Positions 19,824 through 21,499 of a stretch of 21,499 nt of DNA are shown here, piece after piece; the stretch's first letter is position 1; the number at the start of each line of letters is the position of its first letter. Source of the DNA: a virus. The stretch covers positions 1 to 21,499 of the IMG/VR virus record IMGVR_UViG_3300027333_000334; one strand, 5' to 3'. A model generated the notes under the pieces. The model saw nothing but the letters and a program-made list of their open reading frames with translations. It did not search any database and was not told where the DNA came from. Position numbers and translations under genes: made by a program.

Positions 19824-21341
19824 ATGGGACTGTTTACCTTTTTTGATCGCTTTCGCGGATCTGGTAGCTCCAACGCCTCAGGTGGAGATCGTTCGCCATG
19901 GGGTGACTTTTCATTTGAGTCGATATCTGCGCGTACCAGCAGTGGTATGCGTGTCTCGCCCGATAGCGCGCTGCGCCTAGCTGCTGTGTATGCCTGTGTG
20001 CGGATACTGGCCGAAACAATTGCATCACTGCCTTTGGTGGTTTACCAGCGCCGCCCTGACGGCGGCAAGGACAGGGTCACGGATCACTGGCTTTACCGCT
20101 TAATGGCCAAGCGGCCGAACCGGTTTCAAAATCCTTTTGAGTGGCGCGAGATGCTGCAAGGACACCTGGCTTTGCGCGGTAACGCCTTTAACCAGATCAT
20201 CACCAACCCGCGCGGCGAGATCATCGAACTCATGCCGATCCACCCGGACCGGGTCAAGATTGAGTTGTTGCCCTCAGGTGAATACCGCTACCGAATTAGC
20301 GACCGTTCTGGCACTGAGGTGATCTTGCCAAGAGGGGAGGTCTGGCATTTGCGTGGCCTGTCCTCGGACGGCTTGATGGGTATGAGCCCGATTGAGCTTG
20401 CCCGGGAGAATCTGGGTACTGCACTAGCAGCCCAAGGCTATGGCGCACGTTTCTTTGCCAATGACGCCAAGCCCACAGGAGGGTGGATTGAATTCCCTGG
20501 CTCGTTCAAGGACTCCGAGGCCAAGAAGGTGTTTCGTGAGTCTTATCAGCAGGCGCAGTCCGGCTCCAACCGGGGCAAGGTCCTGGTGTTGGAAAACGGC
20601 ATGAAGTTTCACGAAGTGGGCGTCACAAACAAAGACGCCCAGTTTCTGGAGTTGCGCAAGTTTCAGATCACCGACGTGGCAAGGCTCTTTCGTGTGCCAC
20701 CGCACATGATTGCTGATCTTGATAGAGCGACCTTCTCCAACATTGAGCAGCAGAGTCTGGAGTTCGTCATGCACACAATGACGCCCTGGGCTGAGCGCTG
20801 GGAGGCCAGCATTCAATCTGAGTTACTTCTTGAAAGTGACGATATCGAGATTGAATTTGATTTCGCCAATCTGATGCGCGGCGATGCGTCTAGCCGCTCA
20901 AGCTACTACCAAAGCGGAATTCAGAACGGCTGGCTCACCCGCAACGAAGCACGCATTGCAGAAAACCTCAATCCCATTGACGGACTTGATCAGCCACTAC
21001 GACCACTCAATATGGTCGAGGAGGACGTGGCAGAGGTTTTGGAAATCGATACACAAGCAGAAGCGGCAGAGCCACCGGAGCAAAAAGCGATAGAGCCTGA
21101 GAAGGATGAGAGTGTCGCCCGACTCAACGGTCGATTTAACGCCCTTGTTCAAACGACCTCTGAGCGGCTCGCTCGACGAATTGGCCGGTCAGTTCGTTTG
21201 GCAGAAAAAGACATCTTGTTGATCTCCCAAGCCTTGGCCGTACCGCTAGACCGGGTTCAGCTTTGGGCAAGCCAGATAGACGAGCCGCTAGATCAAAAAA
21301 AGCTTACCGAATCACTTATCTCTCTCGGACAGAATTTATGA
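19824..21341 (+). CDS. Phage portal protein, HK97 family
   Basis: 505 residues. ATG 19824 follows the terL stop by four bases. The portal core is clear: SPDSALRLAAVYACVRILAE, ASLPLVVYQRRPDGGKDRVT, then LALRGNAFNQIITNPRGEII, HPDRVKIELLPSGEYRYRIS, ELRKFQITDVARLFRVPPHM and LNPIDGLDQPLRPLN. It would form the dodecamer at the head vertex through which DNA passes. After the usual end at about residue 405 it carries an extra 100 residues rich in Glu, Ala and Lys (VEEDVAEVLEIDTQAEAAEP, then helices to SLISLGQNL). This is longer than the 380-430 typical of the family. The last codon overlaps the protease ATG. Confidence 0.9.
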   Translation: MGLFTFFDRFRGSGSSNASGGDRSPWGDFSFESISARTSSGMRVSPDSALRLAAVYACVRILAETIASLPLVVYQRRPDGGKDRVTDHWLYRLMAKRPNRFQNPFEWREMLQGHLALRGNAFNQIITNPRGEIIELMPIHPDRVKIELLPSGEYRYRISDRSGTEVILPRGEVWHLRGLSSDGLMGMSPIELARENLGTALAAQGYGARFFANDAKPTGGWIEFPGSFKDSEAKKVFRESYQQAQSGSNRGKVLVLENGMKFHEVGVTNKDAQFLELRKFQITDVARLFRVPPHMIADLDRATFSNIEQQSLEFVMHTMTPWAERWEASIQSELLLESDDIEIEFDFANLMRGDASSRSSYYQSGIQNGWLTRNEARIAENLNPIDGLDQPLRPLNMVEEDVAEVLEIDTQAEAAEPPEQKAIEPEKDESVARLNGRFNALVQTTSERLARRIGRSVRLAEKDILLISQALAVPLDRVQLWASQIDEPLDQKKLTESLISLGQNL

Positions 21342-21499
21342 AAAACCAACTTTTAGTAGCTGAATTTTTGGCAACGCCTTGGGCCTTGATGCCCGAGCGT
21401 TTGAGTGCTCTGGCCACTGTCATTTCCCGGTGGTCGCAAGGTGAGCCTGCCAGCGACGCCGCCAGGTTTCAGGTCCAAACAGACCGTGTACTGCGTGAC
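21338..21499 (+). CDS. S49-family (SppA/ClpP-like) prohead protease, partial
   Basis: 54 codons, cut by the window end. MKNQLLVAEFLATPWALMPE, followed by RLSALATVISRWSQGEPASD, is the typical N-terminus of S49 phage prohead proteases, which mature the capsid and scaffold. The ATG overlaps the portal stop in ATGA (21338-21341), so translation is coupled. The catalytic Ser and Lys lie beyond the window. Confidence 0.75.
   Translation, partial: MKNQLLVAEFLATPWALMPERLSALATVISRWSQGEPASDAARFQVQTDRVLRD

Noticed and set aside
1-21499. CRISPR array, tRNA, rRNA or insertion sequence
   Set aside because: No regular repeat-spacer pattern, cloverleaf, rRNA signature or transposase was seen.

Overview
The window is 21.5 kb of a tailed-phage genome, most likely a prophage in a GC-rich betaproteobacterium (Burkholderiales/Comamonadaceae-like). 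This rests on codon use, on the mix of protein families (P63C, DUF6511, DUF3489, DUF6900, P27-type small terminase, HK97-type portal, S49 prohead protease), and on toxin-antitoxin cargo. No integrase, lysogeny repressor, rRNA, tRNA or CRISPR array is visible. The left boundary (attL) and the rest of the head and tail genes must lie outside the window.

Layout, left to right. (1) 1-2276: an AT-richer pair of genes behind its own promoter, a P63C-domain protein and an unrecognised coiled-coil protein, which look like cargo. (2) 2277-3670: an intergenic region with two 24-bp imperfect direct repeats, a palindrome and a hairpin over the ribosome binding site, then a sigma-70-like protein and a small unknown protein. 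(3) 3685-11173: a tightly packed recombination and replication operon. It holds an unknown protein, a Sak4-type RecA-like ATPase, a DUF669 protein, a small helical protein, a PD-(D/E)XK nuclease with a Cas4/AddB-type iron-sulfur cysteine pattern, an SF2 helicase with a zinc finger, a DUF6511 protein and a primase-polymerase/helicase fusion. (4) 11174-11627: a gene-free, partly AT-rich stretch full of ATTGAAAGAAG repeats in both orientations, flanked by a 30-bp direct repeat. It is the best candidate for the phage replication origin. (5) 11628-12684: a RuvC-like resolvase and a DUF6456-like protein.

(6) 12681-13419: a TumE/TumA-type toxin-antitoxin pair whose promoter places the predicted transcription start on the A of the toxin ATG, with a palindromic operator inside the promoter. 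(7) 13444-13534: a promoter followed within about 50 bases by a strong intrinsic terminator, just ahead of the late genes. This layout recalls the Q-controlled late promoter of lambda. (8) 13622-16232: a ParB-domain/adenine-or-cytosine-N4 methyltransferase, a reverse-strand trio (DUF3489, DUF6900, unknown), and an HNH endonuclease. (9) 16233-21499: a likely cos region, small terminase, a reverse-strand vapBC toxin-antitoxin pair plus a truncated DUF1778-like antitoxin remnant, large terminase, HK97-type portal and the start of an S49 prohead protease.

The early genes copy and recombine the phage DNA, the methyltransferase modifies it, and HNH, TerS and TerL cut and package it into the portal-bearing prohead. 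Two or three toxin-antitoxin elements sit at module joints, where insertions cost the phage least.
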